IMG/VR virus record: IMGVR_UViG_3300009526_000076
Location: 1-21,284 of that record
Direction: 5' to 3' (one strand)
Source: a virus
Length of the DNA stretch: 21,284 nt
Shown here in pieces: positions 12,001 to 16,987 of the stretch. The notes beneath the pieces are model-generated. The model worked only from the letters and a program-made list of their open reading frames with translations. It did not search any database and was not told where the DNA came from. Positions within the stretch are counted from its first letter, which is position 1, and every line of letters begins with the position of its first letter. The position numbers and the translations under genes were made by a program.

Positions 12001-14246
12001 ACGAAGAAACTGTTGCGTTTGGTAATACTGATGTTGTAATATTTAGAAAATCATCAAGTGACGGCACATTCCTACCAAATGAGCAAACATATGATAGCAT
12101 TATACAAGGTGGAAATTTAAACTACTCAACAGCAACTGGTTTAGAAAGTGCTGACATTACTATTGACGGCGACGGATTTGTAACACCTACAACAAGTGCC
12201 GGACCTGAAGAAAAAGTTCCAGGACAATTACTAGATACAGTAGATATTAAAGTATTTGAAAGACCAACAGGCGGCGGAAGCCAAGTAACGTCTACAAATT
12301 ATAACGGAAACGGTAGTAAAGTTACATTTAAAATTGGAGCTAAACCGTTAACAACAGAATCAGTGTTTGTTAAAGTTGCAGGAAATATACAAAAACTCGG
12401 AGCCGACAATGATTATACTATTAATTTTAACGATGACACTATAACATTATCTACAGCACCAATAATAAATGCTAAAGTTAATATACTTACACTTGGAGTT
12501 AGTGGAAATAAAATAATTGATATAGATTCAATAGTTGCTGATGGAAGTACAACTTCATTTTTAACAAATGTAAGATATAAAGCTAACTTACAAAATGTCA
12601 TTACAATGGACGGACTTCCTATAGAAAATGTTGTAAGCAAAAGTAAAAAAGTTGATGGCATTGCCGGCAACGCATTAATTAAATTTGCAACTCCCCCAAC
12701 AGCAGGCACTGAAATAAAATATGTATTCTTTGAAGATGATCTTTTATTAAAAAATTACAGTGAAGTAAATGTAGAAACTGTTATAGCAGATGGAAGTAGT
12801 TTAGCATATGATATTACTACAGTTCCTAGTGTACAACAACCGTTACATTTTAAAACAATTGTAAAAGTAGGAAATAAAATATATGATTCAGGGTATAGTC
12901 TAAGACATATTACTACATCAACTAAATTAGAATATCAAATTGAGGAATGGCAATTTCCTCCAGGTACTATTGATAGTAGATATGTAGAAGTTTATTTAAA
13001 CGGTGTTATACTAGAAACTGTACAATATAATTTAATAGTAGGTGCTAGTACTGTTGTTAGATTGAAGGGAGAAGTCCAACAAAAAGATGGCGACATCTTA
13101 GATATTTTTGTAATGACTAACGGAGAATATAGATTTGGATATGTTGATCCTAGTTCTAGGCTATTTGTAAAAACACCTAACAAAATTTACTTTGACACAG
13201 CTATTACTGAAGATACAGAAATTGAAATATTTACATTTAGTAACCACGATTGGCAAGACATTCAAACAATAAATTATGATGTAGTTGATCGAATTAATTT
13301 AACACCTGGATCTGCAGACTATCAAAAGTATATACATTTACATAACGGGCTTATAAAATTAAATAATCCAGCAATTGATGCACAATACTTATGGGTATCT
13401 ATTAATGGGCAACTACTTACTCCGAGTGTAGATTATTATGTAACAGATAATAAACAATATGTTAAAATAGAAACAGCAATATTACTTAATGATGCAATAC
13501 AAGTGATACATTTTTCTGCTAGTAAAACTCAAAACAAATTTGGTTGGTCACAGTTTAAAGATATGTTAAACAGAACACAATATATAAGATTAAACAATGA
13601 GCAAGAAGTTATATTAGCAAAAGACTTATATCAATACGATCAAAGTATTATTGTAATTAACGGTGATGCGTTACCGTCACCTGTTGCAGGGTCTCAAAAG
13701 CCTGCAATTATAATGATTGATGGAGAACGCATTGAGTATTTTGTTAGAAACGGAAACGTAATAAGTCAGTTTAGAAGAGGAACATTAGGAACTGGGGTTA
13801 AACATATGTATCTAGAAAATACAGCAGTATTAAATGTTTCGGGTAAAAACTCAATGCCTTATAAAGATGAAACGCTAACAACTGTATTTACAGCAGATGG
13901 CACTTTGTCAACTTATGAGCTTGATTTTACACCAGGTAATATAAACGAATTTGAAGTTTTTGTTGCAGGGAAGCGTTTACGTAAAAACTCAATAAGCGTA
14001 TACAAATTTGATAATGTAAATGGCCCACTAGCACAAGATAGTCCAGAAGGAGATCAAACATTAACAGCAGAATTTACCTTAACTGGTAATCAATTAGCAC
14101 TTACAACTACACCTGTACAGAATACAAAGGTAATTGTTGTAAGAAAACAGGGGCAGAGATGGTCTGAACCAGGAATTTCACTAGCAGATAGTGATTCTAA
14201 CATTAGTAGATTCTTACGTGCAGCAACAGTTGACTTGCCGCGATAA
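3..14246 (+). CDS. Giant modular virion structural protein / adhesin, 5' partial
   Basis: One open frame of 4,747 visible residues ends in TAA at 14244-14246. It is open to the left edge: the ATG at 24 lacks a ribosome binding site and sits inside a 'GM[KR]..FT' motif that recurs at residue 171 (numbering from that ATG), so the start lies outside. Modules in order: NQPPLFDIFD block (~160-330); 'HDGS...RDDLLLELEKRI' (~706-735); 'LPGFWRQIY...DRPHTHPWE' and 'WWETQYGPAPYT' (~808-853); carbohydrate-binding-like modules (~1129, 1387, 1973, 2606); 'AQHLIGYQKRQYL' block (~1436-1513); seven FG-GAP-like blades (1887-2900); 'DYIDPIQGK' block (~2945-3240); GxGY repeats (~3311 and ~3669) flanking 'VDWAFKTSFIKAKHNVG' (~3541-3600); short beta-rich repeats to the end, with 'RRGTLGTG' near 4585. 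I recall these blocks from giant ORFs of marine T4-like phages. There is no signal peptide or membrane segment, and only one cysteine (residue 3139). Structural role is likely; exact virion position is unknown. Confidence 0.85.
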   Translation, partial: SVDLSNGMKVFFTGEVEPASYAEGTFYVEGVGDKIKLVPETSLNVPTDFTDDIDVAFDANGFDRLPFGKAIGYPTKKDYLVINRSSKDGNLWARYNRWFHKSVIETSAIQNNEPSELDQSQRAKRPIIEFEADIKLHNFGTKIKKDVDLIDNFTTDVFSTIEGGIGYNIDGINIVKGMRILFTADTDILVKGRIFEVDIIKFAGGQLSNNQITLKEVSDSIPQENETVLALNGTSFKGKMLHYQNSVWVETQQKTDTNQPPLFDIFDSNGNSYGDSVTYEATTFVGNKLFSYKQGTGTADTELGFPLSYRSISNVGDIVFNYDILQDSMTYTTDNNILTVNTDIGYLRKHSDLNIFETISGWKKVSTLSDQPVFRQYVFDNTTSGFEIDVYDTSGLLTDLWVRVYLNNKLQFENIDYTITNNIQNNSVVVFNNTLTLNDSVIVKTKSKAVKNENGFYEIPASLERNPKNESLKEFTLGEVNDHVSTIVENLDNFSGQFPGIGNLRDISNLSSLGRRFLQHSAPMNLSLYHITDKDSNIVKALDYSRTEYNRFKREFLQVALDSEFQGTTKDHVDSILQTINSVKSKEMPFYFSDMVPIGGVKKMSYTILDADETFFALSQVFDNTTLSKKAVGVYKNGVQLIHNKDYTFNTDGFVVITATKAQDDVIDIYEYETTNGSYVPPTPTKLGLYPAYEPMLYSDNTYLTTTSFIQGHDGSRFVAFNDYRDDLLLELEKRIFNNIKISYDPALLDINDLVPGEYRETGISPAEINKSMLSNFLSWSKFIDTDYTLHNFFERSNTFTFNYSATNSPSEKTLPGFWRQIYKRAFDTDRPHTHPWELLGFTIKPSWWETQYGPAPYTKDNLLMWTDLQDGIVRQPGVKYKVLKKYQRPDLLNHIPSDAMGNLLPPLSIGWISNYQPDTIDFSFVFGDGAPVESAWRNSSDYAFSLIKAFIINKPSLIFSTGFDRFNQVRNNAGSIVYKPTNKRIELKDIVFPSTSTDAIQTFTSGLVNYVASYMAGDVLKNYKTYKSNLAKIDNQLGFKLAGFTDIEKFKLILDSRTPTNEGNVFIPDENYKIILNTSSPVKTVEYSGVIIERRTDGYVIKGYSPNNTIFKYLASVAKQNDPSINIGGISEDFVGWDSGKTYVAGQNVEYQGSYYRTTTQHVSTNIFDDNNFSKLAALPLKGGRSAFIRKQFTNTIVKEMPYGTIIKEIQEVVDFLLGYGEYLKNQGFVFDYFQSDSKVVLDWRHTVNEFLFWTTQNWAAGSVLTLSPGAEQLKITTSYSMVDNIFDGFYGYGLFKADGQKLVEDFANIGRSPNEFALAPKNTADGIYFISLPLVQKEHVVLIDNSTVFGDVIFDQQPGYRQERIKVLGYRTTDWDGSLNIPGFVFDEPNIVEWEQWTDYDIGSVVKNKEFYYSAYTKVPGTETFDAKSWNVLSEKPKGGLYANFEYKVNQFADFYDLDSDNFDVEQQRMAQHLIGYQKRQYLQNIINDDVSQYKFYQGMIQDKGSKNSLTKLFDALASDDKDSLEFYEEWAIKDGQYGASEGFDDVIFRLDEGKFRLIPQPIELVNSTTGKETDLIYRIKPYEVYQKSKNYDHKPFPGKYVFDSYTKNAGYVNQQDVRGIVTNYDNILDFNFADITKNNYIWVGNQNRDWTVYKHIDTSYVINRIGKSAAGETKFDITVDENVKGISKGDIIGINAIHNDSTSLNLDGFYKIDSINKNVITVESSTAKTTDDSDLVGNITTFLKVRATNIVDANNIAQTNLNGNDLLWVDNITENNEWAVYKNTNNFNELQRIENPVTNASGNIQSITLDSSSTTIFNQGFHKLSKYDRITFSGIQGTVELNNISKYVGGTITSNSFQLYDDADLTVPTNSSSFTAHVVNTGTWVNNGSLFGSSMAVDDRNTTLIVSTPDSEDGKVYVYNRPTNALTYTLTQTIEPFKFGNDRQRFGAGLAISPDGEYIIVGSPNASNVKTKYSGAFQNAVDYPKNSIVGKDQGLWRAKIDVEGEEANIQFNSFSSVAENIVSVGLQNDNTNFIPTLLVGDYAIDPNNSLLAFNGIPTSHILVRAPFTLYEGSGINDQVRLQWNSVTYANQDLAALTTRAPFNGSHAVITDAFLSQEHTIQKKIDEVLYVNSSTTAIDNGDIVQTPNATGTVEYTKLVGAELLIYLRDVNGSFNTSDSLFRNDGDFIGEYIKQGPTDPVDTSATWGGYWWIDTAPYTPTSSTTNIDKGAGLIYWDLISDSTPTGRYYYSSLDYITTDISSQNTFTGYLRTLTYRGLPGAGGSNSTFSSNLYVMRAPKALSDTISPGDPVSVYVNQLAQYTTGTFKDITTIGLNTTITNTTRNVYDVWDGYINLDFTKTDASDNPFEPRVGDTVRDLTTGATATVTFYQRNSLNATIFVKNLAGTFSVGDDYGQNAEIEFIGTPADADVNYQIDRTMGEIQFTSLGYTPAGIGKMLVFDSGNPISLSAEDSINDVEYWMYTEGNVLGIPRQANPPSSINNDWEQVYKIPAEATGTSSGFTNQGLYSVYSKSAPGRYAEIGTYTVPEQQANFKLGSDIKITKDSNGLYRTMVHAEGTKTAGLPGRIYFIKTGTENSITYTWEYAKNKKYKGVFNDNISYFTGDIVYRENPAVSGTGVLYVSKTNLAPGTFNTTDWTSTDDLIDYVGFIPNSSGTSVVNDSTDGSSVLDQDQLSTFGSEFDINKNGDVLIANALYDSTVPNQVVVYRQNNGFWERGQELQAPDKTSGFGQAIAISDDGMYIAIAAPFNDDYNADQGKVFIYNQVNGVFTFLQDLQSPNNERAERFGWRLQYDGNKLFVTSRNGDSTQKTTFDSNATKFDNAFTEIVEERTDVGVVFVYEKTPTGMLFAQTIQIPDSDINTFGRNIHAKQNHFYVGLTSKVNSNAQGQIIDFRIDENVNMWETYRSSNQTVDVQKIKKVFLYNIVDNELLTYLDYIDPIQGKVAGPAEQELTYKTYFDPAVYSVSNNNSAIKDETASWGPEQLGEVWWNLTNAKFYNPYQGSIEHAAQSWNKIFQGNTIDIYEWVESDILPSAWDAQADTEQGFANGYSGQSLYQDSSYSTRRVYNNVAKTFQTKYYFWVTDKTIVPDQEFRKIDTRDIAQYITDPAAKGHKFVALISPSKFVLYNCDSLIKGTDVAINIQFWKIKNQDQNIHNQYQIVSEGLETSQPNPDVVIKWFDSLIGYDAQSRIVPDPTLSDKEKYGSLNRPRQSWFKNKNEALKQFIERVNLVLTKNLIIDDKDISKLSLSEPKLTTVSNLYDVEVETVADLRTVGTDKLQRATVTPVIKDGKITDIIINNPGQGYRYPPTITIAGSGSGAELLPVVDGAGKITSVTVISQGTYYDSNTVLTVRNFAVLVKADETLSGKWALYERENRTWNRIRSQSYNVRIFWNYIDWFATGYNDTTDIDYLINNSYELTSLDNAIGSVVKIANVGTGGWLLIEKTSSVDTEDYTQNYKTIGRENGTINFTNTLYDSLAASTGFDTISFDTKIFDSEPIKELRIILNSIKDDLLIDDLLIEFNKLFFAGLRYVFAEQTYVDWAFKTSFIKAKHNVGTLRKDITFNNDNLPSYEAYVKEVKPFSTKIREYLSAYEGIDPTKTVTSDFDLPAAYNSLEGKILPKNIKVVSDVLVGNTTELESYPNKNWLDNSSYSIVSVKPVDGGQGYTSPPVLTLTGGSGTGTILKTYLGTKGDVTKVDVVVSGTGYYSSPTVLVNGNIVDGGRPATFSVELGNNPVRGITTTVRFDRTSGTYVYTKTAQTQTFTASGSQFEFNLNWPIDLKITDVSVFNNNIEQLSNEYSYINKLDKQASYERYYGQISFTNKPLANDVIVVNYKISPDLFQAADRINTLYSPQKGQLGKELGQLMTGIDYGGVEVKSFGMSQGQGWDSDAWFGSTWDSYDNTYNDEIFELGDSTTLFNFSTPLVTGVEYHVYKNGVRIDDPNFGTATPVTNVNAVMQSITGAGQTAWSRTDDDYDVSNYVAFNEETVAFGNTDVVIFRKSSSDGTFLPNEQTYDSIIQGGNLNYSTATGLESADITIDGDGFVTPTTSAGPEEKVPGQLLDTVDIKVFERPTGGGSQVTSTNYNGNGSKVTFKIGAKPLTTESVFVKVAGNIQKLGADNDYTINFNDDTITLSTAPIINAKVNILTLGVSGNKIIDIDSIVADGSTTSFLTNVRYKANLQNVITMDGLPIENVVSKSKKVDGIAGNALIKFATPPTAGTEIKYVFFEDDLLLKNYSEVNVETVIADGSSLAYDITTVPSVQQPLHFKTIVKVGNKIYDSGYSLRHITTSTKLEYQIEEWQFPPGTIDSRYVEVYLNGVILETVQYNLIVGASTVVRLKGEVQQKDGDILDIFVMTNGEYRFGYVDPSSRLFVKTPNKIYFDTAITEDTEIEIFTFSNHDWQDIQTINYDVVDRINLTPGSADYQKYIHLHNGLIKLNNPAIDAQYLWVSINGQLLTPSVDYYVTDNKQYVKIETAILLNDAIQVIHFSASKTQNKFGWSQFKDMLNRTQYIRLNNEQEVILAKDLYQYDQSIIVINGDALPSPVAGSQKPAIIMIDGERIEYFVRNGNVISQFRRGTLGTGVKHMYLENTAVLNVSGKNSMPYKDETLTTVFTADGTLSTYELDFTPGNINEFEVFVAGKRLRKNSISVYKFDNVNGPLAQDSPEGDQTLTAEFTLTGNQLALTTTPVQNTKVIVVRKQGQRWSEPGISLADSDSNISRFLRAATVDLPR
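3405..3537 (+). other. Carbohydrate-binding-like module 1 in the giant protein
   Basis: Residues ~1128-1171 read W-DSGKTYVAGQNVEYQG-SYY, the 'W...Y..G..V.y.g..Y' pattern typical of CBM5/12 (ChtBD3-like) modules: an aromatic pair, then a G-x-x-V strand, then a tyrosine. It is followed at about 25-30 residues by a 'DDNNFSKL' end, where a Trp is usual. Similar segments lie at 1387, 1973 and 2606. Motif-based assignment only. Confidence 0.45.
4182..4308 (+). other. Carbohydrate-binding-like module 2 in the giant protein
   Basis: Residues ~1387-1428 contain W-EQWTDYDIGSVVKNKEFYY and end in 'FDAKSWNVL'. This is the most complete of the four CBM5/12-like segments, with the opening Trp residues, 'Y.IG.VV', the paired tyrosines and the closing Trp. 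It lies directly before the conserved 'AQHLIGYQKRQYL' block. Ligand unknown. Confidence 0.5.
5682..8800 (+). other. Seven FG-GAP-like propeller blades inside the giant gene, interrupted by insertions
   Basis: Seven copies of an 'FG..[ILF].I..DG....V..P......G.V.[VI]Y' pattern begin at residues 1887, 1942, 2548 (LG instead of FG), 2689, 2741, 2798 and 2874 of the giant protein. Examples are FGAGLAISPDGEYIIVGSP and FGQAIAISDDGMYIAIAAP. Adjacent blades are 52-76 residues apart. The exceptions are 2 to 3 (about 600 residues, a large insertion) and 3 to 4 (about 140 residues, containing a carbohydrate-binding-like module). Integrin-alpha-type FG-GAP propellers also have seven blades. The match is by motif reading; blades 3, 6 and 7 are weaker. 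Likely role: protein or glycan contact surface. Confidence 0.6.
7839..7980 (+). other. Carbohydrate-binding-like module 4, inserted between propeller blades 3 and 4
   Basis: Residues ~2606-2652 read 'VFNDNISYFTGDIVYRE...LYVSKTN' and end in 'FNTTDWTST', again following 'Y..GDIV......Y........W'. Its position between two FG-GAP-like blades accounts for the longer spacing there. A shorter related segment (module 3, residues ~1973-1997, 'FQNAVDYPKNSIVGKDQGLW') opens the large insertion after blade 2. Confidence 0.45.
10581..10610 (+). repeat. Perfect 15-bp tandem duplication
   Basis: The 15-base unit gatgatttgttaatt occurs twice head to tail, in frame, inside the giant gene, giving the peptide DDLLIDDLLI. 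Both copies are identical, so the duplication is probably recent or conserved by selection. It lies just upstream of the conserved 'VDWAFKTSFIKAKHNVG' block. Confidence 0.9.
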
Positions 14247-14249
14247 ATA
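14242..14249 (+). promoter_or_regulatory. T4-type late promoter core (GATAAATA)
   Basis: GATAAATA overlaps the stop codon of the giant gene and ends 22 bases before the ATG at 14272. T4 late promoters consist essentially of a TATAAATA element at -10, read by gp55; NATAAATA is, as I recall, used for marine T4-like phages. The first base differs from T4. The same octamer recurs at 18913 in the same kind of position. Confidence 0.6.
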
Positions 14250-14256
14250 CAACAGC

Positions 14257-14260
14257 AGGA
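14257..14260 (+). promoter_or_regulatory. Ribosome binding site for the 204-aa protein
   Basis: AGGA lies 11 bases before the ATG at 14272. The spacing is on the long side, but this is the only purine-rich stretch in the 25-base gap. Confidence 0.5.
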
Positions 14261-14271
14261 TGGTATAAACT

Positions 14272-14886
14272 ATGACAGATAAATTAAATGAACAAAACGG
14301 TGTGCTACTTCAAGGACACATCAAAATAAGTAATCCAGAAACTGGTGAAGTAATTGTAGACAAACGCAATGCTATACATTATGAAAATATGAGTATAAGC
14401 CTTGCAGAAAGTTTAGGAAATGCTGGTACAGGTTGGATTTACGAAATGGGGTTTGGTAACGGCGGCACTAGTGTTGATCCAACGGGTATTATTACATATC
14501 TAACACCAAACAGCACAGGCACAAATGCTAGTTTGTACAACGAAACATTTACAAAAATTGTAGATGATAGAAGTGTAAACAATCTTGATCCTGCTAGAAA
14601 TAAGATTGAAACACGTCACGTAAGTGGTACAAACTATACTGATATTTTAGTAACATGTTTATTAGATTATGGTGAGCCTACAGGACAAGATGCGTTTGAT
14701 ACAGCTGCAGATCAAAATAGTTTATATGTATTCGATGAATTAGGTCTTAAAGCATACAATGCATCAGGCACTGGCAGATTACTAACACATGTAATTTTTC
14801 ATCCTGTGCAAAAGTCACTTAATAGGCTTATACAAATAGATTATACAGTTAGAGTACAAAGTTTAACTGGTTTTAACGAGGGATAA
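14272..14886 (+). CDS. Conserved marine myovirus virion protein, 204 aa
   Basis: A complete frame with AGGA upstream and a stop at 14884-14886. The sequence has blocks I recall as conserved in marine myovirus structural clusters: 'GHIKISNPETGEVIVDKRNAIHYENMS' near residues 15-42 (in part), 'MGFGNGG' near 61, 'LYNETFTK' near 86, 'FDELGLKAYN' near 153, and 'LLTHVIFHPVQKSLNR' to 'QIDYTVRVQS' at the C-terminus. The only cysteine is residue 129. There is no transmembrane segment or signal peptide. It sits between the giant adhesin and the fibre paralogues, and a late-promoter match precedes it. A tail or baseplate-associated role is inferred from context; the molecular function is unknown. Confidence 0.8.
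   Translation: MTDKLNEQNGVLLQGHIKISNPETGEVIVDKRNAIHYENMSISLAESLGNAGTGWIYEMGFGNGGTSVDPTGIITYLTPNSTGTNASLYNETFTKIVDDRSVNNLDPARNKIETRHVSGTNYTDILVTCLLDYGEPTGQDAFDTAADQNSLYVFDELGLKAYNASGTGRLLTHVIFHPVQKSLNRLIQIDYTVRVQSLTGFNEG
14878..14883 (+). promoter_or_regulatory. Ribosome binding site for the tail-collar fibre gene
   Basis: GAGGGA, inside the last codons of the upstream gene, lies 7 bases before the ATG at 14891. Only 4 bases separate the two genes, suggesting translational coupling. Confidence 0.65.
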
Positions 14887-14890
14887 TTAG

Positions 14891-16987
14891 ATGGCATATA
14901 CAATTAATTTTACAAATAGTGCTGATAAAGATCCTATTGTTATTGAAGACGGCACAATCAACAATACAACAAGTTTAAGTTTTCCTGGTAGAAACTCAAC
15001 AGGATATGGTGCTGTTATTGCTGAAGATTTATTAAGGCTTTTAGAAAACTTTGCAAGCCCAACTGAACCAAGTAATAGTATACAAGGGCAACTTTGGTAT
15101 AACAGTATTACAGGGCAACTACTAGTTTATGATGGAACTACTTGGATACCGAGTGGAGGACTAGCAAAAAGTACAACACAACCAGATCCAACAGATGCTA
15201 CAGACGGCGACTTATGGGTCGATACAGCATCACAACAATTATATTTGTTTTCAGGATCAACTTGGATACTAGTTGGCCCGGAATTTAGTCAAGGATTAAC
15301 AACAGGTGCAAAACCTAGTACTATAGTTGGACAAGATAATGTAGAGTATACAGTAATTGAAATTCAAGTTAGTGCAAATATTGTTGCTATTGTTGCGTTC
15401 AATGACTTTGTTCCTAAAGCAACAGTACAAGGATTTACAGCAATTAAACCGGGTATCAACTTAGCAAATAGAGATACAGACGGTGACGGAAAAAACAATG
15501 TTAAGTTTTATGGTGTTGCTGAGAGAGCAGAAAACTTAATTGTAAATGATTTAGCTGTTCCTTCAGCAAACTTTTTAAGAGGAGATGTCGAATCAACTTC
15601 GACTAATCCGTTAAATATCCAAAATAATACAGGTATAGCTTACGGTATAAACGGCGAAATGGGAATAGGCATTGAAGGCAGTGCTGGTATTATACAACAT
15701 AATATTGAAGGTTCGAATATTGACATGCGTGTGCGTAATGCAGGCGCAAGTAAAACAGTTTTAAGAGTTGATAGTAGTTTAAGAATTGGAGTAAACAACG
15801 AAGCCCCAGATGAAGCATTAGATGTAACAGGAAACCTTTTAACAAGTGGTACAATTAAAACTAATGATGTAACTGAAAGTACAACTATAAGTAACGGAGC
15901 ATTAATTGTAAAAGGAGGCGTTGGTGTTGCTAAATCTTTAAACATTGGTGAAAGTATTGTTATACAAAAAGGCATTACCTTAGGTAACAATGATCTTACA
16001 GTTGATTCAACTGAATCAGAACTTATTATGCCTGATTTAAATAACACTCGTAACATAGGTAGTCCTACTAATAAATGGCGTAAAATGTATGCAACTACGT
16101 TTATCGGATCTTTAGAAGGTTCAGTAAGTGGTAGTGTTAGTGGTAAATCGGGTAGTGCTGATAAATTAACAAGTTCAACAACATTTAGATTAACTGGCGA
16201 TGTAGAAACAGTTGAAAATGTATTTGATGGACAAACCGGCGGCGCTGTAAAAGACTTTAATATATCAATTAAAAATACAATTATTTCCGGGAAGACACAG
16301 GTTACTGATAGTTTGTCAAATGACGAATTTATTATTGATAGAATAAGTGGATCTAGTACAGGATTAAGAAGAATATCTAGAGGGACGTTATTCCAAAACA
16401 TTGCAGGACTTACTCCTATTGGAAGTATTATGCCATTTGCAGGAACTATTGAACCTACAGCTACAGGTTGGTTCTTTTGTAATGGACAAGAACTAAGTCA
16501 AGGTGTATATAATAGTTTATATCAATTAGTTGGATTTACTTACAAAGCACAAGGATTAGTTACAGCAGGTAATTTTGCTATACCTGATCTAAGAGGGCGT
16601 TTTCCTTTAGGTGCATTAACAATGGGCGGAACTAATCCAGCTGTTGAAACTCCAGATACAAGATCAAGGGATTCTAACTCAAGTGTGTTAGGCGCTGTTG
16701 ACGGCACAGACGAAGCAACTATCAATATAAACAACTTACCAGAACACGAACATGATTTAAGAGCAGAAAACGGTGTTCAGTTTACAGCTATTAGAGCTGT
16801 TGATGGACGAGGCGGCGATAAACCAGATGATGCATCTTTAAGTACTATCCAAACTGGTGTAGATCAGCTTTCACAAACAATTGATAAAAGTGGCGGCATA
16901 CTTACACCTACTGTAGGAGATGATTTAAATGTAATGAACCCTTACCAAACAGTTAATTATATTATATATACAGGAGTGATATCATGA
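14891..16987 (+). CDS. Tail fibre / short-tail-fibre-like protein with C-terminal tail-collar domain, 698 aa
   Basis: Paralogue 1 of 3. The N-terminus shares 'DGTIN.T.S...PGRN..GYG' and a double repeat (66-90 and 106-130) with the next two genes. An acidic 'DTDGDGKNN' loop at 195-203 resembles a calcium-binding DxDxDG loop. The middle is fibre-like: 'ALDVTGNL', 'GALIVKGGVGV', and 'NIGSPTNKWRKMYATTF', which precedes a Gly/Ser run 'GSVSGSVSGKSGS'. The C-terminal third is a phage tail-collar domain (Pfam Phage_Tail_Collar type): 'GSIMPFAG' at 511, 'GWFFCNGQ' with Cys530, 'IPDLRGRFPLG' near 565, 'NLPEHEH' with His619 and His621, and a closing 'YQTVNYIIYTG'. In T4 gp12 a comparable HxH site binds metal at the trimer axis. 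Likely a receptor-binding or adsorption fibre; equivalence to gp12 is not proven. Confidence 0.85.
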   Translation: MAYTINFTNSADKDPIVIEDGTINNTTSLSFPGRNSTGYGAVIAEDLLRLLENFASPTEPSNSIQGQLWYNSITGQLLVYDGTTWIPSGGLAKSTTQPDPTDATDGDLWVDTASQQLYLFSGSTWILVGPEFSQGLTTGAKPSTIVGQDNVEYTVIEIQVSANIVAIVAFNDFVPKATVQGFTAIKPGINLANRDTDGDGKNNVKFYGVAERAENLIVNDLAVPSANFLRGDVESTSTNPLNIQNNTGIAYGINGEMGIGIEGSAGIIQHNIEGSNIDMRVRNAGASKTVLRVDSSLRIGVNNEAPDEALDVTGNLLTSGTIKTNDVTESTTISNGALIVKGGVGVAKSLNIGESIVIQKGITLGNNDLTVDSTESELIMPDLNNTRNIGSPTNKWRKMYATTFIGSLEGSVSGSVSGKSGSADKLTSSTTFRLTGDVETVENVFDGQTGGAVKDFNISIKNTIISGKTQVTDSLSNDEFIIDRISGSSTGLRRISRGTLFQNIAGLTPIGSIMPFAGTIEPTATGWFFCNGQELSQGVYNSLYQLVGFTYKAQGLVTAGNFAIPDLRGRFPLGALTMGGTNPAVETPDTRSRDSNSSVLGAVDGTDEATININNLPEHEHDLRAENGVQFTAIRAVDGRGGDKPDDASLSTIQTGVDQLSQTIDKSGGILTPTVGDDLNVMNPYQTVNYIIYTGVIS
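15086..15280 (+). repeat. Doubled 'GxLW' N-terminal motif, paralogue 1
   Basis: Residues 66-90 (GQLWYNSITGQLLVYDGTTW...) and 106-130 (GDLWVDTASQQLYLFSGSTW...) are two diverged copies of one ~25-residue unit, 'G.LW.[DN]...Q.LY.Y.GT.W..VG'. The same double unit is present in both downstream paralogues. It is probably a small beta-hairpin module in the attachment region. Confidence 0.75.
16972..16976 (+). promoter_or_regulatory. Ribosome binding site at the ATGA junction
   Basis: AGGAG lies 7 bases before the ATG at 16984. The ATG overlaps the TGA of the preceding gene (16985-16987), giving a 4-base ATGA overlap typical of coupled translation. Confidence 0.75.

Noticed and set aside
16115-16165. 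Gly/Ser-rich 'GSVSGSVSGKSGS' stretch as a collagen-like repeat
   Set aside because: It lacks the G-X-Y periodicity with proline; it is better explained as a flexible linker after the 'MYATTF.G' fibre block.
15640-16401. 253-aa open frame on the - strand
   Set aside because: It lies wholly inside fibre paralogue 1, has no ribosome binding site or recognisable motif, and has a hydrophobic, low-information composition typical of an antisense shadow of Ser/Thr/Asn-rich coding DNA.
16963-16970. TATATATA before the gene at 16984 as a late promoter
   Set aside because: It has a mismatch in the core of TATAAATA and encodes the conserved 'NYIIYTG' end of the tail-collar domain; simple AT-richness explains it.
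16625-16980. Variable repeat of a diversity-generating retroelement at the end of the tail-collar gene
   Set aside because: No reverse transcriptase, template repeat or adenine-biased duplicate is visible in the window; the end is an ordinary collar C-terminus.
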